Numbered from the stretch's first letter, positions 9,313-18,756 are shown. The stretch: 64,000 nucleotides of DNA from Jannaschia sp. GRR-S6-38 (GCF_029853695.1 NZ_CP122537.1:558001-622000), one strand, 5' to 3'. Notes: generated from the letters alone by a model not told the origin. Numbers and translations: made by a program.

Positions 9313-10259
9313 GCCGGCTCGCGCAACACGCGGGGGACCTTGAACTCCACGTTCTCCTCGGCGGTGACGACCGGTTTCACCGTGATCTCGAAGCGGTCGC
9401 GGAAGGCGTCGATCACCTCCTCGATCAGCACCTCGGGGGCCGAGGCCCCGGCGGTGATCCCGACCGATCCCGCGCCGTCGAGCGCACGCCAGTCGATCTC
9501 GGAGGCGCGCTGCACGAGCTGGGCATAGGGGCAGCCGGCCTTCATCCCGACCTCGACCAGCCGCCGGGAATTGGACGAATTGGGCGCGCCCACCACCAGG
9601 ATCGCGTCGCAATCCGGCGCCATCGCCCTCACCGCCTCCTGCCGGTTGGTGGTGGCGTAGCAAATGTCTTCCTTGTGCGGTCCGACGATCGCCGGGAAGC
9701 GCGCCATCAGCGCGGCGACGATATCGGCGGTGTCGTCCACCGAGAGCGTCGTCTGCGTGATGAAGGCCAGCCGGTCGGGATCGCGGGGCCTGAGCGCCGC
9801 GACATCGGCCACGGTCTCGGCCAGCAGGACCTCGCCTTCGGGCAACTGGCCCATCGTTCCCACCGTCTCCGGGTGGCCTTCATGGCCAATCATGACCACC
9901 TGCAGCCCCGCCTCGTGGTGGCGCGCGGCCTCGATATGGACCTTGGAGACCAGCGGACAGGTCGCGTCGACGAAGACCATCTCGCGCGCCCGCGCCTCAG
10001 CCGGCACCGATTTCGGCACGCCATGCGCGCTGAAGATCACCGGGCGGTCGGGCGGGCATTCGTCCAGTTCCTCGACGAAGACGGCCCCCTTGGCGCGCAG
10101 CCCGTCGACGACGAAGGCGTTGTGCACGATTTCGTGGCGCACATAGACCGGGGCGCCCCATTTCTGCAGCGCCATCTCGACGATCTTGATCGCCCGGTCC
10201 ACGCCCGCGCAGAAGCCGCGCGGCGCGGCGAGGTGGAGGGTCAGGGGCGGCTTGGTCAT
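9309..10259 (-). CDS. ispH: 4-hydroxy-3-methylbut-2-enyl diphosphate reductase
   Basis: IspH is the iron-sulfur enzyme that performs the last step of the MEP isoprenoid pathway, giving IPP and DMAPP. The 316-residue protein starts in the conserved [13 protein letters not shown] region; the three cluster cysteines are Cys17, Cys101 (DATCPLV) and Cys200 ([10 protein letters not shown]). The catalytic segment [15 protein letters not shown] is present. I take the ATG at 10259, close to the first cysteine motif, rather than an upstream in-frame ATG that overlaps the divergent gene. Followed by the PNPOx-like gene with a GTGA overlap. Confidence 0.96.
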   Translation of the reverse strand: MTKPPLTLHLAAPRGFCAGVDRAIKIVEMALQKWGAPVYVRHEIVHNAFVVDGLRAKGAVFVEELDECPPDRPVIFSAHGVPKSVPAEARAREMVFVDATCPLVSKVHIEAARHHEAGLQVVMIGHEGHPETVGTMGQLPEGEVLLAETVADVAALRPRDPDRLAFITQTTLSVDDTADIVAALMARFPAIVGPHKEDICYATTNRQEAVRAMAPDCDAILVVGAPNSSNSRRLVEVGMKAGCPYAQLVQRASEIDWRALDGAGSVGITAGASAPEVLIEEVIDAFRDRFEITVKPVVTAEENVEFKVPRVLREPA

Positions 10260-10371
10260 GGCGGCGATCCTCGGCAGGTCCAGCTCCGATCTAAGGGCCG
10301 CGCGCAGGCGGGTAAAGGCGCGCCCCGATCGCGTCATGATACCGCCGAAGACGGCCGCTAGGCCGCCGGCC

Positions 10372-10971
10372 ATGACCGACGCCGCCTACATCGAGGTCTT
10401 CGCGATATCCGCCCGGGACCTGCGCCGGCGGCGCCGCGCCGCTTATGGCGCCTTCGCCTCGCTGATCGTGCCGGTCTGGGCGCTGAGCTGGCTCGCGCCG
10501 GAGGAGCGGCCTTGGGTGACCGGCGATCCCTTCCTATGGGCCGTGATTGCGACGCCGCTCCTGACCCTGGTCCTGCTGGCGGTCTACAAGATCCGCGTCG
10601 CCTGGCGGCGCCTGCCCGCCGATGGCGCGGGGGCTGAGCTGCGGATCGTCGATACGGGCCTGCACTGGTCCGACGGGACGGAGGATCTGCACCTGCCCTG
10701 GGCCCGCATCGGCGAGGTGCATCGCCTTCGGGATCCGGGCGGCGCGACCGTCGGGGTCTACCTGCCCGAAGCATCCGGCCAGCAAAGCTCGGCCCGACTC
10801 TTCGTGATGGCGAAGACCGTCGCCCGCCACGCGACCCGCGCGGCGCGGATCGACCACGGCGTCGCGCTGCCGCTGCACGGCTTTCACCTAGCGGAGCACC
10901 GGTCGCTCCTGGGTGCGCTGCGGCGGCGGGTCGACCGGTTCCAGAGCGACCGGGCGCTGACGGTCTCGTGA
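10372..10971 (+). CDS. Membrane protein of unknown function
   Basis: I do not recognise this 199-residue protein. It has a basic stretch ([12 protein letters not shown]) before one hydrophobic segment near residues 24-40 and a second near 55-72, then a soluble C-terminal half with a beta-rich look ([27 protein letters not shown]) like the PH-type domain found behind two membrane helices in other small bacterial proteins. That fold guess is inference. It is divergent from ispH and followed by a hairpin, so it may be monocistronic. Confidence 0.7.
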   Translation: MTDAAYIEVFAISARDLRRRRRAAYGAFASLIVPVWALSWLAPEERPWVTGDPFLWAVIATPLLTLVLLAVYKIRVAWRRLPADGAGAELRIVDTGLHWSDGTEDLHLPWARIGEVHRLRDPGGATVGVYLPEASGQQSSARLFVMAKTVARHATRAARIDHGVALPLHGFHLAEHRSLLGALRRRVDRFQSDRALTVS

Positions 10972-10975
10972 CTTC

Positions 10976-10993
10976 CCTTCCCCCGCGGGAAGG
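10976..10993 (+). terminator. Hairpin after the 199-residue membrane protein gene
   Basis: CCTTCCC and GGGAAGG form a perfect 7-base-pair stem with a 4-base loop, starting five bases after the stop codon. There is no U-tract, so it may need Rho or act mainly as a 3' stabiliser. Confidence 0.4.
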
Positions 10994-11029
10994 CTGACAT
11001 CCGCATTCCCGAACGACCCCGGAGACCCC

Positions 11030-11503
11030 ATGCGCCGCCTTCTGCTGACCAGCCTGCTCCTCGCGACAGCCCTCCTCGGCTGGCTGGTCTGGCCGGTCGC
11101 CGCCGGGGATGGCGCGGCGCCGCTGCTGCGCCACGAGGACCCGCGGACCGTTGCGCTGGGCCGGGCGGTCTATGACGCGCAATGCGCGGCCTGCCACGGG
11201 GCCGATCTGGCGGGCCAGCCCGACTGGCGGCAGCGCGGGCCGGACGGCCTCCTGCCCGCCCCGCCGCATGACGCGTCGGGCCATACCTGGCACCACCCGT
11301 CCGAGATGCTGATCGCGCTGACGAAGGCGGGGCCCGCCGCGATGGTCGGCGGCGGCTACGAGAGCGCGATGCCGGGCTTCGGCGAGGTGCTGAGCGATGC
11401 CGAGATCGCCGCCGCGTTGGCCTATATCAAATCGACCTGGCCGCCCGAGATCGTCGCCGCCCATGACGAGATCGACGCGCGGCACGCGGCCGGCCGGCCC
11501 TAG
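11030..11503 (+). CDS. Monohaem c-type cytochrome
   Basis: A 157-residue exported cytochrome. Residues 1-25 form a signal peptide (MRRLLLTSLLLATALLGWL, cleavage probably after VAAG). The haem-attachment motif is CAACH at 52-56, and a Met in YESAMPGF near 117 is the likely axial ligand; AALAYIKSTW near 131-140 is the C-terminal helix of class I cytochromes. It resembles small electron carriers used with periplasmic or membrane dehydrogenases. A GGAGA ribosome-binding site precedes the ATG. It overlaps the tail of the convergent GMC oxidoreductase gene by 4 bases. Confidence 0.85.
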   Translation: MRRLLLTSLLLATALLGWLVWPVAAGDGAAPLLRHEDPRTVALGRAVYDAQCAACHGADLAGQPDWRQRGPDGLLPAPPHDASGHTWHHPSEMLIALTKAGPAAMVGGGYESAMPGFGEVLSDAEIAAALAYIKSTWPPEIVAAHDEIDARHAAGRP

Positions 11504-13068
11504 GGCGCGATCAGCCCCGCGGCCTTCTCGGCGATGGCCAGGACGGGCGCGTTGGTGTTGCCGGACACGATCGTCGGCATCACGCTCGCATCGACCACGT
11601 GCAGCCCCGCGACGCCCTTCACCTGCAGGCGGTCGTCCACCACCCGGCCCATCCCGCAGGTGCCGACCGGGTGGAAGATGCTGGACGCGTTGCGCGCCAC
11701 CTCGGCGATGAGCGCCTCGCGCTGGGTATGCGCCTCGCCCGGCCGCACTTCCTCGGGCGCGTGGGGGGCCAGCGGCGCGGCGCGGAACAACGCGCGGGTC
11801 TTTTCCATCGCACGCATCGCGGTGATGCGGTCGGATTCCTCGGAGAGGTAATTCGGCTGGATCGCGGGCGGGACGCCGGGGTCCGGGCTGACCGCATGGA
11901 CCGCCCCGCGCGAGGCGGGCCGCAGGTTGCAGACGCTGGCCGTCACCGCCGGGAACGGGTCCAGATCGCCGCCGAATTGCTCGAGGCTGAGCGGTTGGAA
12001 ATGGTACTGCAGATCCGGCGTCGCGACATGCTCGCCCGACCGGATGAACGCGCCCAGCTGGCTCGGCGCCATCGATAGCGGCCCGGTCCGCCGCAGCGCG
12101 TATTCCAGCCCGATCCGGACCTTGCCCCAGAGCGTCGCCGCCCGGTCGTTCAGCGTCACCGCGTTCCGGACGCGGAAGACGGGCCGCATCTGCAGGTGAT
12201 CCTGCATGTGATCGCCGACATCCGGCAGGTCGTGCACCACCGGGATCCCGAGGCGCTGCAGCCGCGCGCCGTCTCCGACGCCAGACAACTCCAGCAGATG
12301 CGGCGAGCCGATGGCGCCGGCCGACAGGATCACGCGGCGCGCCGCGATCCGCGTGCCGTCCACCAGGTCCACGCCCCGCGCCGCGCCGCCCTCGATCACG
12401 ATCCGCGCCACCTGCGCGCCCACCGAGACGGTCAGGTTCGGCCGCCGCCGCGCGGGCCTCAGGAACGCGCCGGCCGCCGACAGACGCCGCCCGCCGCGCT
12501 GCGTCACCTGGTAGTAACCCACGCCCTCGTTGTCGCCGCGGTTGAAGTCGCGCGTCTCGGGCACGCCTTGGGCCACCATCGCGTCGCGCACCGCGTCGAG
12601 GATCGGCCAGTGCAGCCGCTGGCGGTCCACCCGCAATTCGCCCGTCGCGCCATGCAGGTCGTCGCCGCCGTCGACATGGGCCTCGTGGCGCTTGAAATGC
12701 GGCAGCATGTCCGCCCAGCCCCAGCCACGATGGCCCATCTGTGCCCAGCCGTCCCAATCGGCGGCCTGCCCGCGCATGTAGATCATGCCGTTGATGCTGC
12801 TGCAGCCGCCCAGCACGCGGCCGCGCGGATAATTCAGCGCGCGGCCCGCAAGGCCGGGGATCGGCTCGGTCCGCAGGCACCAGTCGGTGCGCGGGTTGCC
12901 CATCGTGTAGAGATACCCCGCGGGGACGTGGATCCAGGGATAGCTGTCGCGCCCGCCCGCCTCGAGTAGCAGGACGCGCGTGGCCGGGTCGGCGCTCAGC
13001 CGGTTGGCGAGCAGGCAGCCCGCGGTCCCCGCGCCGACGATGACGATGTCGTATTCCATCGCGCGCAT
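11500..13068 (-). CDS. GMC-family FAD oxidoreductase (choline/alcohol dehydrogenase type)
   Basis: A 522-residue flavoprotein with the FAD Rossmann motif DIVIVGAGTAGCLLANRLS at the N-terminus, the GMC signature around PRGRVLGGCSSINGMIYMRG (near 80-100), the second signature ILSAGAIGSPHLLELSG (near 248-265), and the active-site His region SSIFHPVGTCGMG with the C-terminal SGNTNAPVLAIAEKAA. The family oxidises choline or other alcohols. Without a betaine-aldehyde dehydrogenase or bet regulator nearby, choline is not assured as substrate. Two ATGs three codons apart (13068, 13059) are equally good starts. Confidence 0.88.
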   Translation of the reverse strand: MRAMEYDIVIVGAGTAGCLLANRLSADPATRVLLLEAGGRDSYPWIHVPAGYLYTMGNPRTDWCLRTEPIPGLAGRALNYPRGRVLGGCSSINGMIYMRGQAADWDGWAQMGHRGWGWADMLPHFKRHEAHVDGGDDLHGATGELRVDRQRLHWPILDAVRDAMVAQGVPETRDFNRGDNEGVGYYQVTQRGGRRLSAAGAFLRPARRRPNLTVSVGAQVARIVIEGGAARGVDLVDGTRIAARRVILSAGAIGSPHLLELSGVGDGARLQRLGIPVVHDLPDVGDHMQDHLQMRPVFRVRNAVTLNDRAATLWGKVRIGLEYALRRTGPLSMAPSQLGAFIRSGEHVATPDLQYHFQPLSLEQFGGDLDPFPAVTASVCNLRPASRGAVHAVSPDPGVPPAIQPNYLSEESDRITAMRAMEKTRALFRAAPLAPHAPEEVRPGEAHTQREALIAEVARNASSIFHPVGTCGMGRVVDDRLQVKGVAGLHVVDASVMPTIVSGNTNAPVLAIAEKAAGLIAP

Positions 13069-13119
13069 CCGACCATGCCGCAGGCGGGACGGCCAGCCCC
13101 TCTCTGCCCCGACCGGACG

Positions 13120-13136
13120 GGCCCGCCGCGCGGGCC
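13120..13136 (-). terminator. Hairpin at the end of the deformylase-fmt run
   Basis: GGCCCGC and GCGGGCC form a perfect 7-base-pair stem with loop CGC, two bases beyond the stop of the last small gene of this minus-strand run. No U-tract follows. Confidence 0.4.
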
Positions 13137-13138
13137 GC

Positions 13139-13375
13139 TCAGCGCCGCCAGTGGAAGGGGACGATGATCAGCGCGCCGACCGAGGCCGCGATGGCGTTGA
13201 TCCCGGGCGAGCGGAAGCCGATCCCGAACATCAGCGTCACGAAATACATCAGGAAGGCGCCGCCGATGCAGATGATGATGCTCTGCAGGATGCCGTTATG
13301 CGTCCAGCCGGTCTTTTCGGAGAGGTATCCGATGATGCCAGCGATCACGACGGTGCCCATAATGGTCGGAAACAT
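13139..13375 (-). CDS. Small GlsB/YeaQ/YmgE-like membrane protein
   Basis: A 78-residue protein with three hydrophobic segments: near residues 3-17, 28-50 and 58-73. The glycine-rich start and overall pattern (GIIGYLSEKTGW, IICIGGAFLMYF, AIAASVGALIIV) resemble the transglycosylase-associated protein family (GlsB/YeaQ/YmgE), which is of uncertain, possibly stress-related, function. It starts 3 bases after the fmt stop and so is probably the last gene of the def-fmt transcript. Confidence 0.65.
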   Translation of the reverse strand: MFPTIMGTVVIAGIIGYLSEKTGWTHNGILQSIIICIGGAFLMYFVTLMFGIGFRSPGINAIAASVGALIIVPFHWRR

Positions 13376-13378
13376 GGC

Positions 13379-14290
13379 TCAATCTCCCAATGGATCGCCG
13401 GGGGCGAGGCGCGCGCCGTTGCGGAAGGCCTCGCCGGACATCGGCGCCTTGCCGGCCGGTTGCAACTCGAGAAGCGCGATGGCGCCGCCGCGCGCGCCGA
13501 CGACGAGCCCCGGCGCATCGGCCAGGCGGCCGGGCTCCGCATCCGCATCGGAGGGTCCGGCGCGCAGCAGCTTCAGCCGCTGACCGTCGCGGGTCACGAA
13601 AGCGCCGGGAAAGGGCGACAGCCCGTTGATCTGGCGCAGCAACGTGCCCGCCTCCCAGCCCCAGTCGATCGCGGCCTCGGACTTGTCGATCTTGGCGGCA
13701 TAGGTCACGCCATCGGCGGGCTGCGGCACGGGCGACAGGCTTTCGAGGCCGCGCAGCGCGTCCAGCGTCAGCCGCGCGCCCATCTGCGACAGACGGTCAT
13801 GCAGGTCCCCCGTGGTGTCGGTGGGCGCGATATCGGTCGCCTCGCGCAAAAGGACCGGGCCGGTGTCGAGCCCGGCCTCCATCTGCATGATGCAGATGCC
13901 GGTGCGCGCGTCCCCCGCCATCACCGCCCGGTGGATCGGCGCGGCGCCGCGCCAGCGCGGCAGCAGCGAGGCATGGACGTTGATGCAGCCCAGCCGCGGC
14001 GCGTCGAGCACGGCCTGCGGCAGGAGCAGCCCGTAGGCGGCGACCACGGCCACGTCCGCCTCCAGCGCGGCGAATTCGGCCTGCCGGGCCGCGTCCTTCA
14101 GCGATTTCGGGTGCCGCACCTCCAGCCCCAGCGCCTCGGCGCGGGCCTGCACGGGGCTCGGCCGGTCCTTCTTGCCGCGGCCCGCGGGGCGGGGCGGTTG
14201 GGTGTAGACCGCGACGACCTCATGCGCCTCGGCCAGCGCGTCGAGGATGGGGACCGCGAAGTCGGGCGTGCCCATGAAGATCACGCGCAT
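13379..14290 (-). CDS. fmt: Methionyl-tRNA formyltransferase
   Basis: Fmt puts the formyl group on initiator Met-tRNA, the step that deformylase later reverses on the nascent chain. The 303-residue protein begins [16 protein letters not shown], the family signature, and has the catalytic region [22 protein letters not shown] near 108-129, with the C-terminal tRNA-binding OB domain following. Length is typical. It overlaps the upstream deformylase-like gene by 10 bases, making a def-def-def-fmt run. Confidence 0.96.
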   Translation of the reverse strand: MRVIFMGTPDFAVPILDALAEAHEVVAVYTQPPRPAGRGKKDRPSPVQARAEALGLEVRHPKSLKDAARQAEFAALEADVAVVAAYGLLLPQAVLDAPRLGCINVHASLLPRWRGAAPIHRAVMAGDARTGICIMQMEAGLDTGPVLLREATDIAPTDTTGDLHDRLSQMGARLTLDALRGLESLSPVPQPADGVTYAAKIDKSEAAIDWGWEAGTLLRQINGLSPFPGAFVTRDGQRLKLLRAGPSDADAEPGRLADAPGLVVGARGGAIALLELQPAGKAPMSGEAFRNGARLAPGDPLGD

Positions 14291-14763
14291 TTCGCGGCCT
14301 TCCGGAGCAGCATGTCGCGCTTCAGCTTCGACAGCCGGTCGAAATACATCCGCCCCTCCAGGTGGTCGAGCTGGTGCTGGACGCTCACCGCCTCCAGTTT
14401 CGCGAAATCGCGGCGGACCCGGATGCCGGTTTCGTCGAGAAACGTAACCGTCACCGCCCTGGGCCGCCGGATCTTGGCAGAGACGCCGGGCAGGTTGGGC
14501 GAGGCCTCCTCGGTCTCGCGGAACTCGGTCGAGGCGTGCAGCAGGATCGGGTCGGCCAGCCGGATCGGCCCCTCGCCCGCATCGACCACCGCCAGCCGCT
14601 TCATCACCCCGATCTGCGGCGCGGCAAGGCCCACGCCGGGCATCGCGTACATCGCGTCGAGCATTTGCTGCCAGATCGCGCGCACCGCGTCATCGACTTG
14701 GCCCACCGGCGCGGCGGACGTTCGCAGCCGCTTGTCGGGCCAGGGCAGGAAGGGCGCGGTCAC
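14281..14763 (-). CDS. Peptide deformylase-like protein, probably inactive
   Basis: A 160-residue deformylase paralogue. Motif 1 is intact ([10 protein letters not shown] near 43-52). Motif 2, normally EGCLS, reads EASPN, with Ser88 where the metal-ligand Cys should be. Motif 3, normally HEIDH, reads HQLDH (130-134), so the catalytic Glu is Gln131. Both histidine ligands remain. With the Cys ligand and the general base both lost, normal deformylase activity is unlikely; a regulatory or substrate-binding role is possible. The start is GTG at 14763, overlapping the preceding deformylase stop as GTGA; it overlaps fmt by 10 bases. Confidence 0.85.
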   Translation of the reverse strand: MTAPFLPWPDKRLRTSAAPVGQVDDAVRAIWQQMLDAMYAMPGVGLAAPQIGVMKRLAVVDAGEGPIRLADPILLHASTEFRETEEASPNLPGVSAKIRRPRAVTVTFLDETGIRVRRDFAKLEAVSVQHQLDHLEGRMYFDRLSKLKRDMLLRKAAKCA

Positions 14764-15206
14764 GCGGCCTCCGGGTGGTCGAGGATCAGCACGCCATCGA
14801 GATGGTCCATCTCGTGGCAGATGCATGCGGCGGCGAAGCCCGCGAAGGCCTCGTGGCGACGGCCGCCGGGCGCGTCGAATTCGAGCGTGATCTCGGCGGG
14901 GCGCGCCACGCGGCGAGGCACGCCCGGGATCGACAGGCAGCCTTCCTCGTTCACCTGCCGGTCGCGCGACCGCCGCAGGATCGCGGGGTTCAGGAAGACC
15001 CGCGGGTCCGGCAGCCCCTCTTTCCAGGACGCGTCCATCACGAAAATCCGCTCGGTCACCCCGACCTGCGGCCCCGCCAGCCCCCGGCCCGGGGCGGCAT
15101 ACATCGTGTCGAGCATGTCGCGCGCGAGCGCCGTCGCGTCGCCGGTGACCGGCGTGCAGGGCACGCGCAGGACCGGGTCGGGATGGAGGAGGATCGGCAG
15201 GATCAT
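14760..15206 (-). CDS. def: Peptide deformylase, second copy
   Basis: A 148-residue peptide deformylase that removes the N-formyl group from new proteins. The metal and catalytic residues are all there: EEGCLSIPG with Cys90, and HEMDH with His131, Glu132, His135. Motif 1 is slightly altered (GRGLAGPQVG instead of GxGLAAPQ). The protein ends soon after motif 3 and lacks the long basic C-terminal helix of the first copy. The ATG at 15206 follows a good purine-rich site (GGAGGA) at proper distance. It overlaps the inactive paralogue as GTGA. Confidence 0.9.
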   Translation of the reverse strand: MILPILLHPDPVLRVPCTPVTGDATALARDMLDTMYAAPGRGLAGPQVGVTERIFVMDASWKEGLPDPRVFLNPAILRRSRDRQVNEEGCLSIPGVPRRVARPAEITLEFDAPGGRRHEAFAGFAAACICHEMDHLDGVLILDHPEAA

Positions 15207-15368
15207 GCGGCCAGCCGGCCCGCGCGGGTGAGATCGGGGCGCATCATGGGCGCGGTCCGGTGCCGCGCGCGGACGGCGTGCCGCTCCGCCAAGATCCAAC
15301 ACGTCGCGACCGGCGCGCCCCGGATCTCGCCCGCGCCCGGTCGGCCGCAGGTCCGGGGCGCAAGGGCC

Positions 15369-15887
15369 TCAGCCACGCGCCAGCTCGCGCTTCAGCTTCT
15401 GCATCTTGCGGGTGATCATCTGCCGGCGCAGCGGCTTCAGGTGGTCGATGAAGAGCTTGCCGTCGAGATGGTCGATCTCGTGCTGCACGCAGGTCGCCCA
15501 GAGCCCGGCCATGTCCTCGGAGCGCTCGCGCCCGTCGCGGTCGATCCAGCGGACCGTGACCTCGGCCGGGCGCGTGACCTCGCCATACTGGTCCGGGATC
15601 GAGAGGCAGCCCTCCTCGTAGGTGCTCAGCTCGTCGCTCGCCGCCGTGATCTCGGGGTTGAACATGATCAGCGGGCGCGGGGCCTCGCCCTCCTCCTTGA
15701 CGCAATCCAGCGCGATCAGGCGCACGCCCTGCGCCACCTGCGGCGCAGCCAGGCCGATGCCCGGCGCGTCATACATCGTCTCCAGCATATCGTCGGCCAG
15801 CGCGCGCAGCTCGTCGTTCAGGTCGGCCACGGGACGGGCGACCTGCTTGAGCCGCGGATCGGGGTGGATGAGGATCTGGCGTTTCAC
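15369..15887 (-). CDS. def: Peptide deformylase, canonical copy
   Basis: A 172-residue standard type I deformylase. It begins MKRQILIHPDPRLKQVARPV, has motif 1 GIGLAAPQ (43-50), motif 2 EEGCLSIP with Cys94, and motif 3 QHEIDHLDG with His136, Glu137, His140, then the basic C-terminal helix (LKPLRRQMITRKMQKLKREL) of full-length enzymes. It is the first gene of the def-def-def-fmt run and is most likely the housekeeping enzyme. About 160 bases separate it from the second copy, so the latter may have its own promoter. Confidence 0.96.
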   Translation of the reverse strand: MKRQILIHPDPRLKQVARPVADLNDELRALADDMLETMYDAPGIGLAAPQVAQGVRLIALDCVKEEGEAPRPLIMFNPEITAASDELSTYEEGCLSIPDQYGEVTRPAEVTVRWIDRDGRERSEDMAGLWATCVQHEIDHLDGKLFIDHLKPLRRQMITRKMQKLKRELARG

Positions 15888-15916
15888 GGCTCCGATCTAG
15901 AGACCGGCCGATCTGC

Positions 15917-15944
15917 TTGCAACCGGGCCCGCGCCCGCTAATTT
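15917..15944 (+). promoter_or_regulatory. Putative promoter of the MalY/PatB-type gene
   Basis: TTGCAA, a 16-base spacer, then TAATTT. The transcription start would fall about 15 bases before the AAGGAG ribosome-binding site of the gene that begins at 15967. The intergenic gap to the divergent def gene is short, so this is the natural place for its promoter. Confidence 0.45.
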
Positions 15945-15966
15945 CCAGCTCCTGAAGGAGATGCCC

Positions 15967-17172
15967 ATGAACGCAGACGCCCGCCCCCTGTCCCCCGATC
16001 CGCGGTTCGACGAGATCATCGATCGGCGCGGCACCGGCAGTTCCAAATGGGACATGATGGAGAAGGTCTACGGCGTCCCCGCCGATGACGGCCTCGCCAT
16101 GTGGGTGGCCGACATGGATTTCCGCCCCCCCGCCTGCGTCACCGATGCCCTGCGCGAGATGCTCGACCACGGCGTCTTCGGCTATGCGGGGGACGACACC
16201 GCCTATCGCGACGCGATCCGCTGGTGGGGGCGCGAACGGCATGGCGAGACGATCAGCCGCGAGGCGATCTTCTCGACCCACGGCCTGGTCAACGGCACCG
16301 GCATCTGCGTCGACACCTGGACCGACCCGGGCGACGGTGTCGTCCTCTTCACGCCCGTCTACCACGCCTTCGCCCGGGTGATCCGCGCGGCGAACCGCGT
16401 CGTGGTGGAATGCGAGATGCTCTTCGACGGCACGCGCTACGGCTGCGATTTCGACGCCTGGGATGCGCAGGTCGAGGGCAGCGGCGCGAAGATGATGATC
16501 CTCTGCTCGCCGCATAACCCGAACGGCCGGGTCTGGACCGCCGACGAGCTGGCGGGCTTCGCGGCCTTCGCCCGGCGCCACGACCTGATCCTCGTCTCCG
16601 ACGAGATCCATCGCGACATCGTCTTCCCCGGCAACCGCTTCCTGCCCATGTCCTCGGTCGAGGGCGTGGCCGACCGGCTGGTCACGATGACCTCCACCAA
16701 CAAGACCTTCAACATCCCCGGAAGCCATATCGGCAACGTGGTGATCGAGGACGAGACGCTGCGATCGGCCTTCGCCGCGCGAATGGCGGGCCTCGGCATC
16801 TCGCCCAACAGCTTCGGGCTCGCCATGGTGACCGCCGCCTATTCCCCCGAGGGCGCGGAATGGGTGGACGGGCTGGTGCGCTATATCGACGGCAACCGCC
16901 GGCTTTTCGACGAGGGCATCGCCGGGATCCCGGGCGTGACCAGCGTTCCGCTGGAAGCCACCTTCCTGAGCTGGGTCGATTTCTCGGGCTCAGGGATGGA
17001 CCGGGCGGAGTTCACCGCCCGGGTCGAGCGCGAGGCGAAGATCGCGGCCAATCACGGGCCCAGCTTCGGCAAGGGCGGCGAGAGCTTCCTGCGCTTCAAC
17101 CTCGGGATGCCGCGCGTCCGCATCGAGGAAGCGGTCGCGCGCCTGCAGCGCGCCTTCGGCGACCTGCAATAG
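15967..17172 (+). CDS. patB: MalY/PatB-type PLP-dependent C-S lyase (cystathionine beta-lyase-like)
   Basis: A 401-residue fold-type I PLP enzyme of the MalY/PatB group, which cleaves C-S bonds of cystathionine or related thiols. WVADMDFRPP near 46-55 is the group signature; SPHNPNGRVW, SDEIHRD (Asp212) and TSTNKTFNIPG with the PLP lysine at 246 follow, and RFNLGMPR is the C-terminal carboxylate-binding arginine region. An AAGGAG site abuts an ATG at 15961, too close to serve it, so the ATG at 15967 is the better start. It stands alone between divergent and convergent neighbours. Confidence 0.9.
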   Translation: MNADARPLSPDPRFDEIIDRRGTGSSKWDMMEKVYGVPADDGLAMWVADMDFRPPACVTDALREMLDHGVFGYAGDDTAYRDAIRWWGRERHGETISREAIFSTHGLVNGTGICVDTWTDPGDGVVLFTPVYHAFARVIRAANRVVVECEMLFDGTRYGCDFDAWDAQVEGSGAKMMILCSPHNPNGRVWTADELAGFAAFARRHDLILVSDEIHRDIVFPGNRFLPMSSVEGVADRLVTMTSTNKTFNIPGSHIGNVVIEDETLRSAFAARMAGLGISPNSFGLAMVTAAYSPEGAEWVDGLVRYIDGNRRLFDEGIAGIPGVTSVPLEATFLSWVDFSGSGMDRAEFTARVEREAKIAANHGPSFGKGGESFLRFNLGMPRVRIEEAVARLQRAFGDLQ

Positions 17173-17184
17173 GCGCCGCCGCCG

Positions 17185-18756
17185 CTAGTCCAGCGCCACC
17201 ACGCGGCCCTCGTTCGGGGCCAGATCACCGGTCAACGCATCGTCGCCCGTGGTCGAGAGGAGCGTCGCGCCGTTCAGGTCCACGGGCCGCGGCCGATCCG
17301 AGAGGTTAAGCGCCACGCCGATCCGCCGCGAGCCATGGCTCCGCGCGAAGCGGAAACTCGCGTCATCGACCGAGATCGTCCGGTAATCGCCCAGTGTCAG
17401 CGCGGGCTCGGCGCGGCGCAGGCGCAGCAGGCGCCGGTGCAGGTTCAGCATCGAGGCCGGGTCCCCGCGCTGCGCTTCCACCGTCACCGCGGGCCGCAGG
17501 TCCATCGGCAGCCAGGGCGCACCCGTCGTGAACCCGCCATGCGCCGTGCCGTCCCAGGCCAGCGGCGTGCGGACCTGGTCGCGGTTGAGCCCCTGCCCCG
17601 GCACGCGCTTCTCCCACGGGTCCTGCACGCGGTCGGGCGGGATCTCGACATTCTCCATGCCCAGCTCGTCGCCCTGGTAGATCGTGGGCGTGCCGCGCAA
17701 GGTCAGCAGCAGCGTCGCCGCGACGCCCGCCTGCGCCCGCCCCGCGCGGCTGGCGATGCGGTGGCGGTCGTGATTGCCCAGCACCCAGTTGGGCCAAGCG
17801 CCCTCGGGCAGCGCGGCCTCGTAGGCCTCGACCAGCCCGGCGATCACGCGCGGATCCCATTCGGCGCCGATCAGCAGGAAGTTGAAGGGCAGCTGGAAGC
17901 CGTGCAGCCCCTCGGCACCGTAATAGCGCACGACCTCCTCCAGCCGGCCATAGGCCTCGCCCACCAGCAGGCGGGGCGGGTCGTAGCGCTCGGCAAGGCG
18001 GCGCATCTCGTCGACGACGCGGAACACCTCGGGCTGGTGCTTCGAGGCCGCGCCCAGATGCGCCCGGGCGGGCCCGCCGCCGCCGTCCCAGTCGGGATCG
18101 ACCGGGTTGTCGCCCTTCTCGGGATCGGGCGCGGCATGTTCGATCGCGTCGACGCGGAAGCCGTCCACGCCGCGATCGAACCAGGTGCGTATCGCGTCCA
18201 GCATCGCGGCGCGGGCCGCGGGGTTGCGCCAGTTGATGGTGGGCTGCTCGGGCAGGAAGGAATGTAGGTAATACTGCTCGGTTGCGTCGTCCCAATCCCA
18301 GGTCGAGCCGCCGAACTCGGCAATCCAGTTGGTCGGCGGCCCGCCATCCGGGGCGGGGTCGCGCCAGACATACCAGTCGCGCTTGGGGTCGTCGCGCGCG
18401 GACCGGCTGGCCTGGAACCACGGGTGCTGGTCCGAGCTGTGGCTCGGCACGAAATCCAGAAGCAGCTTCAGCCCGCGGGCGTGGATCGCCGCGATCAGCC
18501 GCTCGAAATCCTCCAGCGTGCCGAAGAGCGGATCGACGCCCGTGTAGTCCGAGACGTCGTAGCCGAAATCGGCCATCGGCGAGGGGTAGAAGGGCGAGAT
18601 CCAGACCGCGTCCACGCCCAGATCGACGAGATGGTCGAGCCGCGACTCGATCCCCGCCAGGTCGCCCACGCCGTCGCCGTCGCTGTCCTGAAAGCTGCGC
18701 GGGTAGATCTGGTAGATCACACCCGTCTTCCACCATTCGCGCCCGCGGTCGGTCAT
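17185..18756 (-). CDS. GH13 alpha-glucosidase
   Basis: A 523-residue cytoplasmic glycoside hydrolase of family 13, probably hydrolysing alpha-1,4 (or 1,6) linkages of maltose-type sugars or sucrose. The four conserved regions are visible: DFVPSHSS (101-108), GFRVDAIEH with nucleophile Asp203, LLVGEAY with acid/base Glu267, and LGNHDRHR with Asp330. The start MTDRGREWWKTGVIYQIYPRSF is the standard N-terminus of these enzymes. No sugar transporter sits beside it; it converges on the MalY-type gene 12 bases away. Exact specificity is not decided by the sequence. Confidence 0.9.
   Translation of the reverse strand: MTDRGREWWKTGVIYQIYPRSFQDSDGDGVGDLAGIESRLDHLVDLGVDAVWISPFYPSPMADFGYDVSDYTGVDPLFGTLEDFERLIAAIHARGLKLLLDFVPSHSSDQHPWFQASRSARDDPKRDWYVWRDPAPDGGPPTNWIAEFGGSTWDWDDATEQYYLHSFLPEQPTINWRNPAARAAMLDAIRTWFDRGVDGFRVDAIEHAAPDPEKGDNPVDPDWDGGGGPARAHLGAASKHQPEVFRVVDEMRRLAERYDPPRLLVGEAYGRLEEVVRYYGAEGLHGFQLPFNFLLIGAEWDPRVIAGLVEAYEAALPEGAWPNWVLGNHDRHRIASRAGRAQAGVAATLLLTLRGTPTIYQGDELGMENVEIPPDRVQDPWEKRVPGQGLNRDQVRTPLAWDGTAHGGFTTGAPWLPMDLRPAVTVEAQRGDPASMLNLHRRLLRLRRAEPALTLGDYRTISVDDASFRFARSHGSRRIGVALNLSDRPRPVDLNGATLLSTTGDDALTGDLAPNEGRVVALD

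Noticed and set aside
11500..13068. GMC oxidoreductase as choline dehydrogenase betA with the cytochrome as its partner
   Set aside because: No betB, betI or choline transporter lies nearby, and the cytochrome gene converges on it rather than sharing an operon. Only the GMC family is supported.
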